Assembly (NCBI GenBank): GCA_935421135.1
Contig: OW285193.1
Location: forward strand, 4,585,996-4,649,995
Direction: 5' to 3'
Source of the DNA: Bugulina stolonifera
Taxonomy: Eukaryota; Bryozoa; Gymnolaemata; Cheilostomatida; Bugulidae
Length of the DNA stretch: 64,000 nucleotides
In this document: positions 44,601-57,184 of the stretch, piece by piece
Position numbering within the stretch: position 1 is the first letter of the stretch
Layout of the letters: each line of letters starts with the position of its first letter
Translations under genes and position numbers: made by a program
The notes under the pieces: generated by a model
Databases searched by the model: none
Seen by the model: only the letters and a program-made list of their open reading frames with translations
What the model was told of the DNA's origin: nothing

Positions 44601-46754
44601 ATCTGCAATAATTGCCTACCTGCGAGTCTATAATGCCTGGTAAGTCTATACCTGCGGGTTTAAAATACCTGCATGTTGTGCACAAAAGACATGCATAAAT
44701 ATGTAATAAACAGTGAATATGAAACTCTAGTGAGTTTACCAGCAAAGCGATGTTAGACAACCACAATTTACAGTTCAGCTTTTCTGTACTAATGCCAAAG
44801 ATGGCCAGCCTCCTGGGCCTTTGCTGGCTGTTAATTTTGGGCGAATCCTCTTTGGGGTATTTGTAGTTTTGCATGAAAGTAAGTTTGACTTAGCCTTGGT
44901 TCTTTAGTAAAACTTTATATGGAAAGTTGTCTTCAACCCTGTTAAGTGCAGAGCCATACAGTAAATGGGTATAGCCTGTTCTTCCGTGCAATTCTACGTA
45001 GCTGGGAAAGTTGTCGTAGCTTTCAGTTTGGACAAGCAGGCCTTCATAATTCATTCACTCTGCTCTCGTGCATGAATACGTTAATCCACTGATCTGCAGT
45101 CACTTGGTGAACACGCTGCTCATTAACTCTTACACACCTGTTAGATAGTCTTACTGATAATTTGACTCTAAAAGAAAGTTTTATCAGTAGAAAGTATTTA
45201 GTTAAACTTGAGATATATATGTTAAATTTACAAGATACATGTATATTGTGACATGTTTATCTTAGTCTATGAAACAAATTACTTTGCATTGATTGGAAGC
45301 TGATAATGGGAGCATTATGGTGCGATTGATCTCATGACAAAGTGCAATGTTCTCGACAAAGGCATGATTAGATTGCTGCACTATTGCAATCGCAGTAATT
45401 CTACCATTCACTTTATATGTATTCACAATTACATGCATGGTCTACACAAATGGGGATAATTTTTGTGGACATATGGGGCTATCTATTATCACTCATCTTA
45501 CTCAGTAGGGCAGCTGCATTGTTGAGAATGTTATGAACTCACAATATGACTAGCGTAAAATGTCCAACAAAAAGTTTATTATTTATTGTTATTTGAATGT
45601 ACAGAATGTAGGTGTAGTCACTGTCAAGCGTGTTAGTTAAACGCAGAATGGGCTTGACTAGCCATTGATGATAACGGGAAGTTGTCTTCTCTTGATATGG
45701 TTTCCTCTGTTCTCAAATAGGCCACACTTTCCTTAACTTCTGGTAGCCAAATATCTTTTTAATGTAAAGCTATAGATTAAGTCATTCAATCGTTTTGCAA
45801 CGGTTTTCAAGTCCTAAAACTATATCAAGGTAGTGATATCACTCTTTGAAAATCCAAATTTACCTACCGGCTCAAATATTTCTCATTAGGCAGGAAAATG
45901 AACAGCACACATTAATTGAACTAATTCAAGCTTCATAACACAGAGAGATATAGGGAAATTGCAAGCCCAATATATCTGTGTAGCTGTTTTACTTATAAAT
46001 ATGATAAATAATATATTATATACATGTATATAAAGTTATTTGATATTATTTGTCAACTGACAAGCCTAACAGCGCTAGTATGGTTGTTACTTTGAATTTT
46101 TGATCTTTTCACCATGGAAAATCCGTCATTGCTCGCAGTAATTGCATGATTAACCAATAAGCTTCCAGTGTTGCCCCAAGGCCAGCGCATATTTGAAGGT
46201 ACATGCAGCAAGCAGCGCCTATGGTTCACCAGTATTAGAACCACAAAAATGCTTGTAACAGAATTTAGAGGATTTGGGACTTGCAAATAATTTCAAAACG
46301 GTTGTGTTGTTCTTAACAATAGTTCATAGTAAAAAGATTTAGCTACTGGAAGTTGATTTTGTAGAGAAGTGTGTTTGACCCTGATGAGAAAATGGGAGAA
46401 CCCGTGAGAAGACAACTTTTAATTAAGATCAACATACCCATGGTTGAAACTTGATTCTACCTTACAGTGTGATTCATGAATACACCCAAGGATTACAGCA
46501 ATGCCAAAACTTGGTTTCCCAACATAAGATGCACTTGAAGTTGTACTGTACATTAATGTGCATGTACAATAATCTAACAATGCACCAGTGATATAGATTA
46601 CGGTGGTGATCATAGAGGGTAACATGGGCTGTTGAGTATTAGATTGTTCAGTATATGATTCCAAATCCAAACTAACTTCGGGGAAGGTGTGTTATTTTAT
46701 CAGCTAGTATTTCATTTCAAGCAGTGATGGATCTTATTTTAGGTTGCAAACTAA

Positions 46755-49700
46755 ATGAATAACCCAAGAGGTCGCGGTAGAGGTCGTGGTAGAGGTAGAG
46801 GTCGAGGGGGTTACCATGGTAATCGAGACCAGAGCAGCAACAATCATGATTCAGGAAGAGGAGGTCGGGGAGACGGTGGTAGAGGTGGTGGACAGAGAGG
46901 TGGACAGAGAGGTGGGCAGAGAGGTGGACGGAATACTACCTACAATCCAGATGAGCAGAGAATTGGCTATAAGCTGTAAGTACACGTAGCAATCTAATCA
47001 TGATGTTCTTATATGTTTCATACTACTATACTCCGATGGGATAGTGGAGAACTGTTTTGAATTATGAGTTTCGCTTCGATTAAGTGGGAGTATCACATAC
47101 TTTACTACTGATGCTCTCTTTAGACTGGAGTCCAAATCAGAAGGCACTTCCACTGAAGCGTTGATGTTCTGCAGCAAGCAGTCGTTCCTCAACCTTTTAG
47201 ACGATAGCGAACTAAAAAAGGATTGGATAGACTTAGTTCTAGCTGCACTCAGCAAAGCATTCCAGGCTGACGATACAATGTCTGCGTATCGAGACATACT
47301 GAAAGATGCATTGCTCCCAGAGAACCCAAGCTATTTCCTTAGCACGGTAAGTAAAATACAGTGTTTACAGCATTTGTGATTGTTAACACCATTTATGGTC
47401 ATGCATTTGTGATATCCAATTAATTATGCTATACTTTCTGTATACACAATGCATCTTCGAATACTACTCAGCCCAAAACTGAATTGAAATTATGTCTTTG
47501 GTTAGAGGATATACAACATGCACCTCCTATGATTAGTAGTCAATGTGCCACAGGCTATACAGAACTGCTCTACATAGTGCAATTATACCTAATCACCATC
47601 TGGAACTAGATGCTACTTTTTCCATCGTCTAATCTAAATCAATAACATAGAGCAACTTTAAAGTAGTCTGTAGTCATGATGTGGTGTGTGGTCAAATTAC
47701 CAAGGGTGCTGTAGCCGCACACCGCATTCACTACCTCGGATATTTTCTAACCTATTTCCCAGCAACTGTTGTCTTCAGATAGATACATATCACTGGAGCC
47801 CTTTGTTCACGTATGGACCACGTCTGAAATATGCAATGTATATACAGATGTACATACAGATGTACATACAGATGTACATACAGATGTACTTACAATGTAC
47901 ATACAGATGTACATACAGATGTACTTACAATGTACATACAGATGTACATACAGAAGTACTTACAATGTACTTACAGATGTACATACAGATGTACTTACAA
48001 TGTACATACATATGTACTTACAATGTACATACAGATGTACTTACAGATGTACTTACAGATGTACTTACAATGTACGTGCATCATTTTATAATTAAAACGG
48101 TACACTTTTTGATATGATTGTTATAAATTTTAGACAAGTATTGCAAGACTGACAGACGAACTGAAATCCTTAGCTAGTACAGGAGTACGAATTGATAAGT
48201 TAGTTACTGCCCTCAACAACTACCTAGATATCTTCCACCACTTGTGTGCTATGGATCCATTAGCCTCTAAGGCTATGATAGATGACATTAGGACACTGAA
48301 ACAGCTGATTAAGGCGGAGGTCATGGACTACCCTCATCTAAAGGGAATCTATGATCTCTACTCACAGGCTACAATAGAAGTTGAGAGAAAGGAAAGAGAA
48401 AAAGTAGAACAGGGAAGGCGGTATGTGTATTTTATACATAAGCACTTTGTGCTTGGTCTGCGACGCAAGTTTCATTGCAAAATTTTCTCACTTCGCGCTG
48501 GCATAAAATGATGTCTTGTGTTCATGTACTGTGGTCATGCATGTGCATGACCTCTACAATTGGTGCAATCATGTGACAATGACTCCATGAGGAGTTGTGC
48601 CCCCTTGCATTAGGGAGACAACTCCAAGTACATAGCCTGAGTTCCAACACCAATGTGTCGGGCGGGGTGGGTCGGGTACCCATTCCACCCTTGGTCAAGG
48701 TTGAGGGCCTGAGGCTACAGACCCTCCCCGGCAGCGATGTCGGGGGACCCGATCCCAAGGTCCTAGCACCACCCGGAACCGAGAGCCTCACTGGCAGCAT
48801 TGTAACATATATAAATCAAGGGTCCAGGAAGATCTCTACTGCCGGCATAGCCCGAGTTCCAAAACTTATTCGGCCGGTGGGGTGGGTCGATCACCCACCC
48901 CACCCTAGGTCGGGTCCAAGTGCCTAAGGCTAGGGACCCGCCCCGGCAGCGATGCAGGGGGACCCGGTCCCAAGGTCCTAACACCACCCGGAGCCGAGAT
49001 GCTGACCGGCAGCATGGCAACATATATGAATCGTCCCAATTTTCGACCCCAAATCTGATTGGAGGACGGCAGATCGCGGACCGTTTCGTCTTTTTATATA
49101 TGATGGTATTTATCAGGTGAAGACAACTTCCCCTCCAACTCCAAGTTCAAATTCTTTACCTGCACATGTGTTTCTCTATCCTCTACTGTTGCTATGCTGG
49201 CAGTTGATAATAGCAGCTTAAAAATATTTTTATAATACTGCTGAAGTGTGTTATCAGTAATATGACTTCACAAAATCTACGGTAAAACTACTCCTAACGA
49301 GGTACGACGACTCTCAATTTTGAGTTTTTCTACAAAACCCCATGATACGGCAATCATACTTCGTACATGTAGGTATAAATTTCAAATTTGCCATACGCAC
49401 ACCTGATTGTAATTTTAAGTTATCTTCTCCTAATATAATTTCTGAACTCATATAAGTTACAAATTGATAAACTGAAATAGGAGTCGACATCTTCAAATTA
49501 AAACTGGTAACTGTAACTTCTGTAACTGAAGAGTTAACCAGAATGTATGGTTACAGAGAGAGACTTGAGAGAAGAGCTGGAAGGTTCATGACTGAGGAGA
49601 AACCAGCTCAGAGTTTCAGAGAGATGCCTCTCTGTCCGACTGAGCAAGATCTTAAAGGGAGAGTCAGTCTGAGGAAGAACATAGTTAAAGGAGGTGGGTA

Positions 49701-50448
49701 GGATAGTGATGCGAGAAAAAATAACGTTGGTAAATATTTAGTCAAATCATGTGTGAGGTATTATATATTACTTATTTGAATAGGCTTTGTTCTTAAATAC
49801 ATGCAGTTGCGACAGAAGCATTGTTCAATGGGCTGTATCTACACATGTACATTGTACAAGGGACACGCTACGGAGAAATTTTGACGTTTTCCTTATTCTC
49901 GTTTGACCTCAGTAACATGTTAGCTTGATTTGACTTAATGCACAGTTTACTTCCGATCTTAGGCATCTCAACATGCTATATCTGGTTGGTCAAACTCTAC
50001 ATGGTTGTGTTTGTCAATTCAATAAATCTATGTTCACACTCACTTGTTAGAAAGTGCCGTGGTTATCACCAGCTGCAGTTTCAAGTATTTACCAGAACCG
50101 GAAAGTATTTGGTTTTCACCACTATGATGCAGACGGACGAAAAATATTACTATACAGTAGCAAGGTGAACGTATCATCTCCTTTACCCTTGTTATTAGAC
50201 TTTAAACCTATAATCACTTGACCTCTCCTATTGATAGCATTTGAAAGTGTAGAGGACTATTTGGACATCCAATTCCGACTGCTACGAGAGGACTTTGTTT
50301 CTACATTACGGAATGGTATCAAAGAGTTCAAGGACAACCCATCTCTGACAGGTGCTGGCAAGTTTAGATCAGGTGATGTGAAGGTGTATGAGAACTTTAC
50401 TATCATCAGTCCTGGCTTCGGTAGACAAGGAGTGACTTATGTTGTCAG
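46755..50448 (+). CDS. Second ZNFX1-like gene copy, first five exons only
   Basis: Exons at 46755-46975, 47124-47346, 48134-48420, 49557-49693 and 50238-50448; phases join and give 1079 nt (about 359 codons) without a stop. Exon 1 is an RGG box (repeated GRGRG, then GGQR repeats). Exons 2-5 match the minus-strand gene in order, phase and mostly length, with motifs [24 protein letters not shown] and [18 protein letters not shown]. An AG at 46741-46742 just before the ATG suggests a 5'UTR intron, as in the sister copy. After the exon 5 donor (AG|GTACTT) no helicase or zinc finger exon appears in the remaining 13.5 kb. Either intron 5 is very long or the gene is truncated to its ARM-like part. 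Introns 2 and 3 hold a minisatellite and a GC-rich dimer repeat. Confidence 0.85.
47833..48075. repeat. 12-bp minisatellite in intron 2 of the plus-strand ZNFX1-like copy
   Basis: Repeats of ATGTACATACAG with ATGTACTTACA variants. It creates overlapping Cys/Thr/Tyr-rich frames in all three phases, which are not genes. Confidence 0.9.
48625..49045. repeat. GC-rich dimeric repeat in intron 3 of the plus-strand copy
   Basis: Two diverged units of about 190-200 bp, each with GAGTTCCAA, GGGGTGGGTCG, CCCGGCAGCGATG, CCCAAGGTCCTA, ACCACCCGGA and GGCAGCAT...AACATATAT in order. GC is far above the surroundings. Origin unknown; no coding signal. Confidence 0.75.
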
Positions 50449-50936
50449 GTACTTGTTTTACATGTACAACATTCTTGGACTTTCAGTACTATATGAAATG
50501 TGTCTTTGACATCGATTTGTTGACCATAGCGACAATTTGGAATGTTTTTGGGATTTTGCCACTTGAATTTCAAGCTAATATAGCAGTGTCAAAACGTGTG
50601 ATTGAACCATTCTTTTACTAAGGGTGACCTGCATAAAAGCTTGATACGAACCTGAAGGTTCCATTTAGCCAACTTTTTGTATGTCGCTGTAGATGGAAGT
50701 AGTTACATTGGTTTTCCATGTGTAGACACATGATTAATTGGATCTTGGATTGCGATATTTATTGCCGATGGATGTTGGTATCTGTTAAATACATGCATGC
50801 AACGTCCAGCTTGATTGATTAATCATAGAAATACAATAATATATATTTTTTTTTTTCCGCGTATCAGGAGAGGGGCCAGCAAGGATTGCTGGGCCCCTGC
50901 TTGCCAGTGATAGAATCACTGGCCTGTCTTGGCGAA

Positions 50937-51079
50937 GTGATGGCGCCTAGGACGCGGTTGTCTGATGAAGGGAGGTGATGGCGCCTAGGACGCAATTGTC
51001 TGGTGAAGGGGTGATGGCGCCTAGGACGCGGTTGTCTGATGAAGGGGGGGGGTGATGGCGCCTAGGACGCGGTTGTCTA
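50937..51079. repeat. Four copies of a 36-41 bp repeat at the 3' side of the Ngaro-type element
   Basis: Units begin GTGATGGCGCCTAGGACGC near 50937, 50975, 51011 and 51052. A related core, GATGGCGACTAGGACGC, occurs once inside the element near 53915. Confidence 0.8.
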
Positions 51080-51366
51080 TAATGGTTTTTGGCATCTGGA
51101 AGCACCCATCTGTACTGGATATCTTAACACTTGAAGAGTATTTGTTTTTATTTAAAGTACATAATCAATATATTAAATAATGAAAATCATAAGTAGATTT
51201 TTTTGTTAGTAGGATATTTTTTTGGCTTTTTTGTTAATCCGTAGGTCCCATGCAAATGTACTAGCTCGTCCTGCTTCCTTTCTTTTTGGGGAAACTGCGC
51301 CACCAAAGGTTTCGGCCATTCCAGGCAGGAACCCTTTCCCCAACTAGTAGGGGGTTTCCGTGATGC

Positions 51367-52243
51367 TCATAGGGGTGTGATGTATCTTTTGAAGGCAGAT
51401 GATTTCCAGCGGCCATGAGCTCTAATCCGAGCATCTGACCATCCAAGAAGCACCTCCGTGACGGAAGGATTGGGGTGTAATAGGGGTTTTGATGCGGGCA
51501 AAACCTTTTATCTTGGCAAGGAGTTCTCGAAACTCCGACGCTATTATATCAAATAGGGCTTCCGTGCGAGTGGCCATCTTGGACTTGTAGGCCAGAAAGT
51601 TCCTAACTGGGCAGATGGCTTCCGGCTCTTTGCTTCTTATCGTTACCTTTTTTGGATCCCTGCAGTGCTTTTGCATTTCAAGGGAAAGAAAGATTCGCGA
51701 TTTTTTCCGGTTCACCCTCACGCTGTTCCATCTAAGGTAATGGTTTGCTGGTGTGGTGCAATATTCTGATGGCCTGAGGAAACCGAAAAACGCTAGTGTA
51801 AAGAGACTAGATGCTCTTTCTTTCTGGGGTGATGGAAGGTGACTGGTTGCCCTACATAGCCTGATAAGGTGGTTTCTTTTGACTGGATGGGGGGTATGTG
51901 TGGGGGCTGCTTGAGAACGTTTTATCCCTCTCAGCAACAGCCTTATCCGAGGGGAGTTCAGCTTAGCCGGTATGCTAAACTTTATGCAATAATGTCTAAT
52001 TGCTGACAGATGTGAGAGTATGGTTGAGGGAGACAATTTCTCTCTTGCCAGCTGAGCCAAGAAGAGCTCTATGTTCTTGTTCGAGAAGGGGTGGTTGGAA
52101 CCGACCGAGTTTACAAAGGAGAGGAACTTTGATACCCTCCTACTGTATATCCTTCTTGTCTGTTCTGTGGTTGCTTCATTCAGCAAGTCGTCCACCTGTC
52201 TCTCCAAATCTGTAACAGAATTAAGTGGTTTTATATAAATCAA
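51367..52243 (-). pseudogene. Tyrosine recombinase of the Ngaro-type element, broken near the active site
   Basis: About 270 residues of a phage-integrase-like recombinase: N-terminal SAM-like part (RRIYSRRVSKFLSFV, HLSAIRHYC) and a catalytic domain with the first Arg in FFGFLRPSE and the second in QSFRHGGAS. The usual H-x-x-R reads Q-x-x-R here. A frameshift near 51424 separates this from the last conserved piece (AHGRW and RYI, with the presumed nucleophile Tyr), which ends at 51367. In the family this enzyme integrates circular element DNA; this copy should be dead. Confidence 0.8.
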
Positions 52244-53794
52244 TAAAGTATGTATTCTGGTTGGAGGTGCGGAGGGATATGTGACGGTGCAATGCTCATA
52301 TGGGGGAACAGTTTTGTGAAATCATCTATACGGCCTCTGGACAACAGGTCAGGCCCTATATTCTTAGCGCCTTCTATGTGTGTGGGTAATAGGAAGATGT
52401 TGCGGGACATGCATGTTAGCGCTATTGGTTTTAGGAGCTTCCTTAGATCTTTGTCTCTGCTGTATAGCTTCTTTAAGACCTGAACCACTGCCATGTTGTC
52501 GCAACTAACTCCTACCACATGGTTGCTGAGCTTGTCCCCCCATAGATGAATGGCCAGGTATATTGAGTATAGTTCCAGCACCGCGATATTCTGCTTTTTT
52601 AAAGGCTCTGACCAAAACCCTGTTGCCCAATCTATCCCCATGATCAGGCCATAGCCCACCGATGTGCTGGCATCTGTTGATAGCGTAATGGAAGCTTCTT
52701 GAGGTGATAGCATCCTGAATTGCTTGCTTGGTTTTGGAAGAGAAATTGGGTCCACAACAGCAAGTCCTCTCTTATCTCCTGATTTACATTGTATGTGTCG
52801 GCGCTTATTTTGTTCTTGGGACAGTATCCCTTGTAGGGCGCCATACACCGAGCTAAGGTGTATTCTGCCTGCCGCAACTACTGCTGACAGATGACACAGC
52901 AAACCCAGCAATTGTTGCCATCTTTTTACCTTGGGCTTCGTCAGGCCCAGAAACGTTTCCAACCTCTTGATGGCGTTCTCTCTCTTGTCTTCTGGAATAG
53001 AAAGAGTTTGGTTTACTGTGTCGATCTCTATACCTAAGAAAACCATGGATGTCGGGGGGAGTACCGTTTTGTGCCCTGAGACAGGGATTCCCAAGTGGTT
53101 GAGAAGCACCAATGTCCTTTTTACGGCTTTTTCACAGCTGGCTTGGTCACGTTCTACCAGTAGAAAATCGTCCAAGTAGTTAAAGATTGCACAGTTGGTC
53201 ACATGGTTGTTGAGTATCCAAACTAAGGCGTCACTTATTCTCTGGAAGATTCTACAGCTACTAGCTGCTCCCATTGGCAAACACCGATCTATGAAATAGT
53301 CTTCGTTACAGCGCATGCCTAAGTATCTCCAGTCCTGTTTTCTGATGCGGACGATTCTGTAGGCATCAGCTAAGTCGAATTTTGCCAAAAATGGTGGTGT
53401 TTTAGCATTTTCAGCAAGTAACCACTGGGCCACGTCTTGGATTGAGCAGTAACGTACCTGTCTTTCGCAGTCAGGAATATTGTCGTTGACTGTTAAATAT
53501 CATCCGGACTTTTTCCGACCGAGGTTTTGGGATGACGGTCAGTGGTGATATGACCAGCTCTTCCAGTGGGGGCTCCCCAAACGGCCCAAGGATTCGGCCT
53601 AGTTGCACCTCGCTCATCAGCTTGAGAACTAGTTGTGACTTTGCATTATTCATTGTAGGTAATCTGGACCCGAGCACTGGGGTGCTGATCACCCCCAACG
53701 GGAAACCTTGTGTGAAACCTGACATAATGAATTGGTCATCTGCGAAGCCCGACACGAGCTCGGCCAAATTTCCTACTCGCACTGGCGTCACCAC
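52240..53794 (-). pseudogene. Reverse transcriptase-RNase H of the Ngaro-type element, frameshifted
   Basis: Two frames form one RT. 53471-53794 carries the N-terminal part (GRILGPFGEPP, SPLTVIPKP) and stops soon after MIFN; 52240-53433 carries the rest, with KFDLADAYR, LPMGAASS and the catalytic YLDD, then RNase H (STDASTSVGYG, LELYSIYLAI, DNMAVVQ, EGAKNIGPDLLSR). The frame changes near 53490, in the segment before the usual SVND-like motif. The RT end overlaps the recombinase frame by 4 nt. Confidence 0.8.
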
Positions 53795-54139
53795 TTCTGC
53801 GACATGGTAATCTACAACAGATCAATCAATATCAAACCTATGGGGTGATGCATAACATTTTATCATTTTCCAGCCTAAACTATACTATTTAACGTCATAT
53901 GGATGGATGAGTGGATGGCGACTAGGACGCCTTTTTAGTTATGTTTTATTATATAAATTTTTTTTTTTTTGAGTGTGTCACGAAGTCGTCACCATGGTCA
54001 GCCTGCTAGTTCAAGGGCTTGGTGCGGGTAGAAGGTTGATGAGTAGGGTCTTATCTGTTTATCTGTTTATATACATGTAATTGACTTTTTTTTGTGTTTG
54101 TACTCATATGTTCTACTGCAATGGCTGCTTCGAGTGTTG

Positions 54140-54600
54140 TACGTGTCTTAGATGGGTTTCATTCTGCAGTTGAATTTAGAGTGATTGGTCCAACTGCACT
54201 TTTCACATTTGTGTTGATAAGTTCAACTGATACCTTTACTACAGCCTATGGGGGTATTGAAATAACGGCAAGGTATACGTCCCAGATCAGTGCGTGTTGT
54301 TGGTCTTGTGCGTGGCCGTGGGTTTGGGAATGATGGGACTTCTGCTATCAACTCTGGGAGATATTCCCCCCAGGCAATTTCGTGGTGGTGAGACTTGAGT
54401 CGTCTAAATTCGGTGTCATAAACCACGCCATCTCTGCGCTGACTATGCAAGTTCTTTACAATTTGCAAGTGTCGTAGCAAGCCTTGAGTTTCTGTAGGTT
54501 AGAACTCTACCCTAATGCTCATGAACACAATGAAGGCGTCACACCATCTATAGAATTGCAGGTGCTCTGACGTCTCGACTTCTTGGAATATGCCAGATGT
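54140..54600 (-). pseudogene. Gag-like remnant of the Ngaro-type element
   Basis: The frame contains WCDAFIVFMSI, LLRHLQIVKNL and YDTEFRRLKSH, the pattern of DIRS/Ngaro ORF1 proteins, then a Cys-rich end (CRYFNTPIGCSKG, HKCEKC, NHSKFNC). A TAA and a TGA interrupt it in frame; the TGA falls where a finger Cys would be expected. It is non-functional as it stands. Confidence 0.6.
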
Positions 54601-56904
54601 CGAATCAAAGGTGACATCGAATCCCGTGAGCATTTCAGCCATACCTCTCTTGTGGGCTGCCATTCTTCTCACGTGGGAATCTCCCCAGATAAAGACTTTC
54701 TAAAATTACCAGACAGGAAGGACATAGAATATTTTTTGAGTATAGCCACCTCAGAGCCTCATACCGGACCCCAAGAACCCCCCGACAGCACCCGCGGGCG
54801 CGCCCAGCCCACCCCCCACGACCGAGATGAACAGCGTCTTGTTGTAGCCAAATATGCGCCGCCGGTAGCGTATCCCCTCCCCTAAGTGGTCACTTTTTTT
54901 TTCTTTTTTGGTGTCAACACCAAATTTTTGTTTTTTGGGAGCGTTGCTCTACCATTTATGACTTTTATTGATTTTATTGATTTTTATTTTATTTATGTCT
55001 GTATCATCATATACAGATTCGTTTTCTTTTTTTTTGCGGCGGAGTCAACTCCCTCGCTGTGACCTTTTCACTCCATAAACAAAAAGTCTTACTCTTTTTT
55101 TTTTCTGTTAGCCCCAGAATTTATTTTGCCTTTAGTCATGATTTTGGCTTAGTATTATGTTATATACATATTTGTTTGATATATGGTTTTTTGTGATTTT
55201 TCTATTATTTTTTATTCATTTATTTATATATTTTTTTTTGAGTGTGCTAGTGCGGGTAGGCAGGCAGGGTAATGCCGGCTTTTAGAGCGCTATGCAATAG
55301 CTGCTCGGGGTAGCTACCGAACGTTAAGTGCAAACAAAACGGCCCCAGAGAAACCGCACGCACCCGCCAACCGTCGGCGGGGCCAGCGCCCGAAGCCCGG
55401 CAGGAGGCCCCCCATCTTGAGTTAGCTGATTCGTTAACTCAATGATTACTTCACTTTTCTATACACCTTTGCAATGTTATTGGCATTTTTTCCCATCAGC
55501 TCTATGTCTATGCGGGTACATCACAAATATACGCACACCTATACGGGTGAGACGACAGTTGCGGGGACATCTGACCCAAGTGCGTATTCCGGGGACCACC
55601 ACTTCTAGAAGGGCTAGGAGCTTGTTTATTGGCTCATTGAAAAGACAACTTCTCACCAACCAAGAAAACCAGTTTCATATAATTTCATTTTAGCAATTGT
55701 GGCCACAATACTTCAAAACAGTTGTGGGGTCCAGGCAACGCACTTTCATAATATTTTGCAGATGAGATAACAGTTGCGGGCACCGTGCAAAAAGTGTCAT
55801 CTGCTAGAAATCCACAAAGTGGGGACCGCATAACCATCTGCATTTCTGAATAAAAGCGGGGTCCGCTAGTTGCACACATAGCTGTGTGTGTGCGAAATGG
55901 TCCCCAAAAAGAAGTCATGCACACGCCAAGAGAAGACAATTCAGAGGGGTTTCTAGAAAATTGTCAGAGGGATGGCAAAGTAAACATGCCAGGGGTCCAG
56001 AGCGCCGCCAAGGCACCCTGGAGAGGTCCAGAACAGCAATCCAGCCTATCTACATGTATAAGACCAAATTGTGGTCTTTCAAAAAGCTCTTTCTTGGATG
56101 TTGGTGAAAAATATTGTTGAATTGGATGAGAAATCCTTGTCAGCCATGGTAGTTGCCAGAGACTGGAGTCTTCAAGTGGGAAGGAATATACACACATGTA
56201 AATGTTATGTCAAGTCTTATGGCAAGTCTTTTCACTGGTATCGCTTAGCATAAAGCTGTGTTGCTCACCAAACATAAGGTTGCAACGGTAATATAAAGTC
56301 TTAGCAAGGCGTTGTTAACCATTGCATGGCCATAGGGAGAATATTCTTTGCCTCGAGCAAATTTGCAAGAACCGTAGCGCTTGTTTATGTTTTGACAGAG
56401 CAAAATTCACCCCATTGTAAAGCTTTTGCTGGTAAAGAAGCATTCCATAAATGTTAAAAACAAGGTGTTTCAAAAACATTAATTCGCGTTTGGGGTTGAG
56501 AATTGGGGTTCAAATGTTTTTAGGACGTCCTGGTTCTAACTAAAATATTCCAACAGTGGCAAATTCTTTTTGTCTACACACCGGTCAGTGATATTGTGGC
56601 AACATATTTTGGAATTTTAGTACTAGGAATGCTCTCTGGCCTTTGGATTTGTGAGAAGTTTTCTGCAATTTGCTTCAATGCCTATGAGCCTTGCATGGCA
56701 TGGCGTTGTTAGGTAGGGAAATGACTTAGGGATTTTTGGTGGGTGTTCTGGCTGTTTCCCAGAGGGTCAATATAAGCTCTCTTCCCATGACCTCTTGTTA
56801 AAAGGATAAGCACTCTCCTATCCCACTTCCCTTTAATTTTTATAAGCATGACCTTAATGAAACTACTTCACAAGGATAGGGTGTTGGGGGATGGCCATTT
56901 CTGC

Positions 56905-57055
56905 ACATAATGTATTTTTACGGAAGAAATTTATCTTTGAGCATTCGGAGACAGCTTTTTAAAATCAATAAAAATTTAGCCCCTGACTGGTGCCTTCACG
57001 GAACCGAATCGCCAGCGCAGTGAACAGAACATGCCACCACTACACCACCTAAACA
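56905..57055 (-). mobile_element. CTCAAA-tail SINE family, minus-strand copy
   Basis: On the minus strand: box A-like GGTGTAGTGGTGGCATG, box B-like GCGATTCGGTTCC, GTCAGGGGCTAAA and the tail CTCAAAGATAAATTTCTTCC. Confidence 0.7.
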
Positions 57056-57184
57056 GCCTTAAAAAAGACGCTTCACCAGTGAACAATAGACATGCTCTGA
57101 GCGAACTTCACGCAATACACCACTCTTACTACGGCCACCTTGCTATGCATATATAAGATGTTAGGGTGTTTGGCCATATTTTAT

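Larger units (their letters stand above)
40268..46754. other. Intergenic region upstream of the plus-strand ZNFX1-like copy
   Basis: Strongly AT-rich with no recognisable gene. It holds the truncated SINE (41527-41640), a C homopolymer at 40932-40948 and a few weak exon-like frames near 40306-41740. The promoter of the plus-strand copy must lie near its right end; a 5'UTR acceptor is likely at 46741-46742. Confidence 0.5.
50860..55440 (-). mobile_element. Decayed tyrosine-recombinase retrotransposon, DIRS/Ngaro type
   Basis: Ordered on the minus strand: gag remnant, RT-RNase H, then tyrosine recombinase, with no LTR and no DDE integrase. No methyltransferase region is seen between RNase H and recombinase, which favours Ngaro over DIRS1. 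Stops and frameshifts break all parts. The edges are uncertain: the 3' side carries four copies of a 36-41 bp repeat and hairpins (50872-51079), and the 5' side ends near a small palindrome around 55424-55449. It lies downstream of exon 5 of the plus-strand ZNFX1-like copy, antisense to it. Confidence 0.8.

Noticed and set aside
47686..48117. Overlapping Cys/Thr/Tyr-rich frames of 86-143 residues
   Set aside because: Produced in all three phases by the 12-bp minisatellite; not coding.
54583..54885. 100-residue plus-strand frame at the Ngaro-type element
   Set aside because: It lies antisense in the GC-rich 5' part of the element and shows no family pattern.
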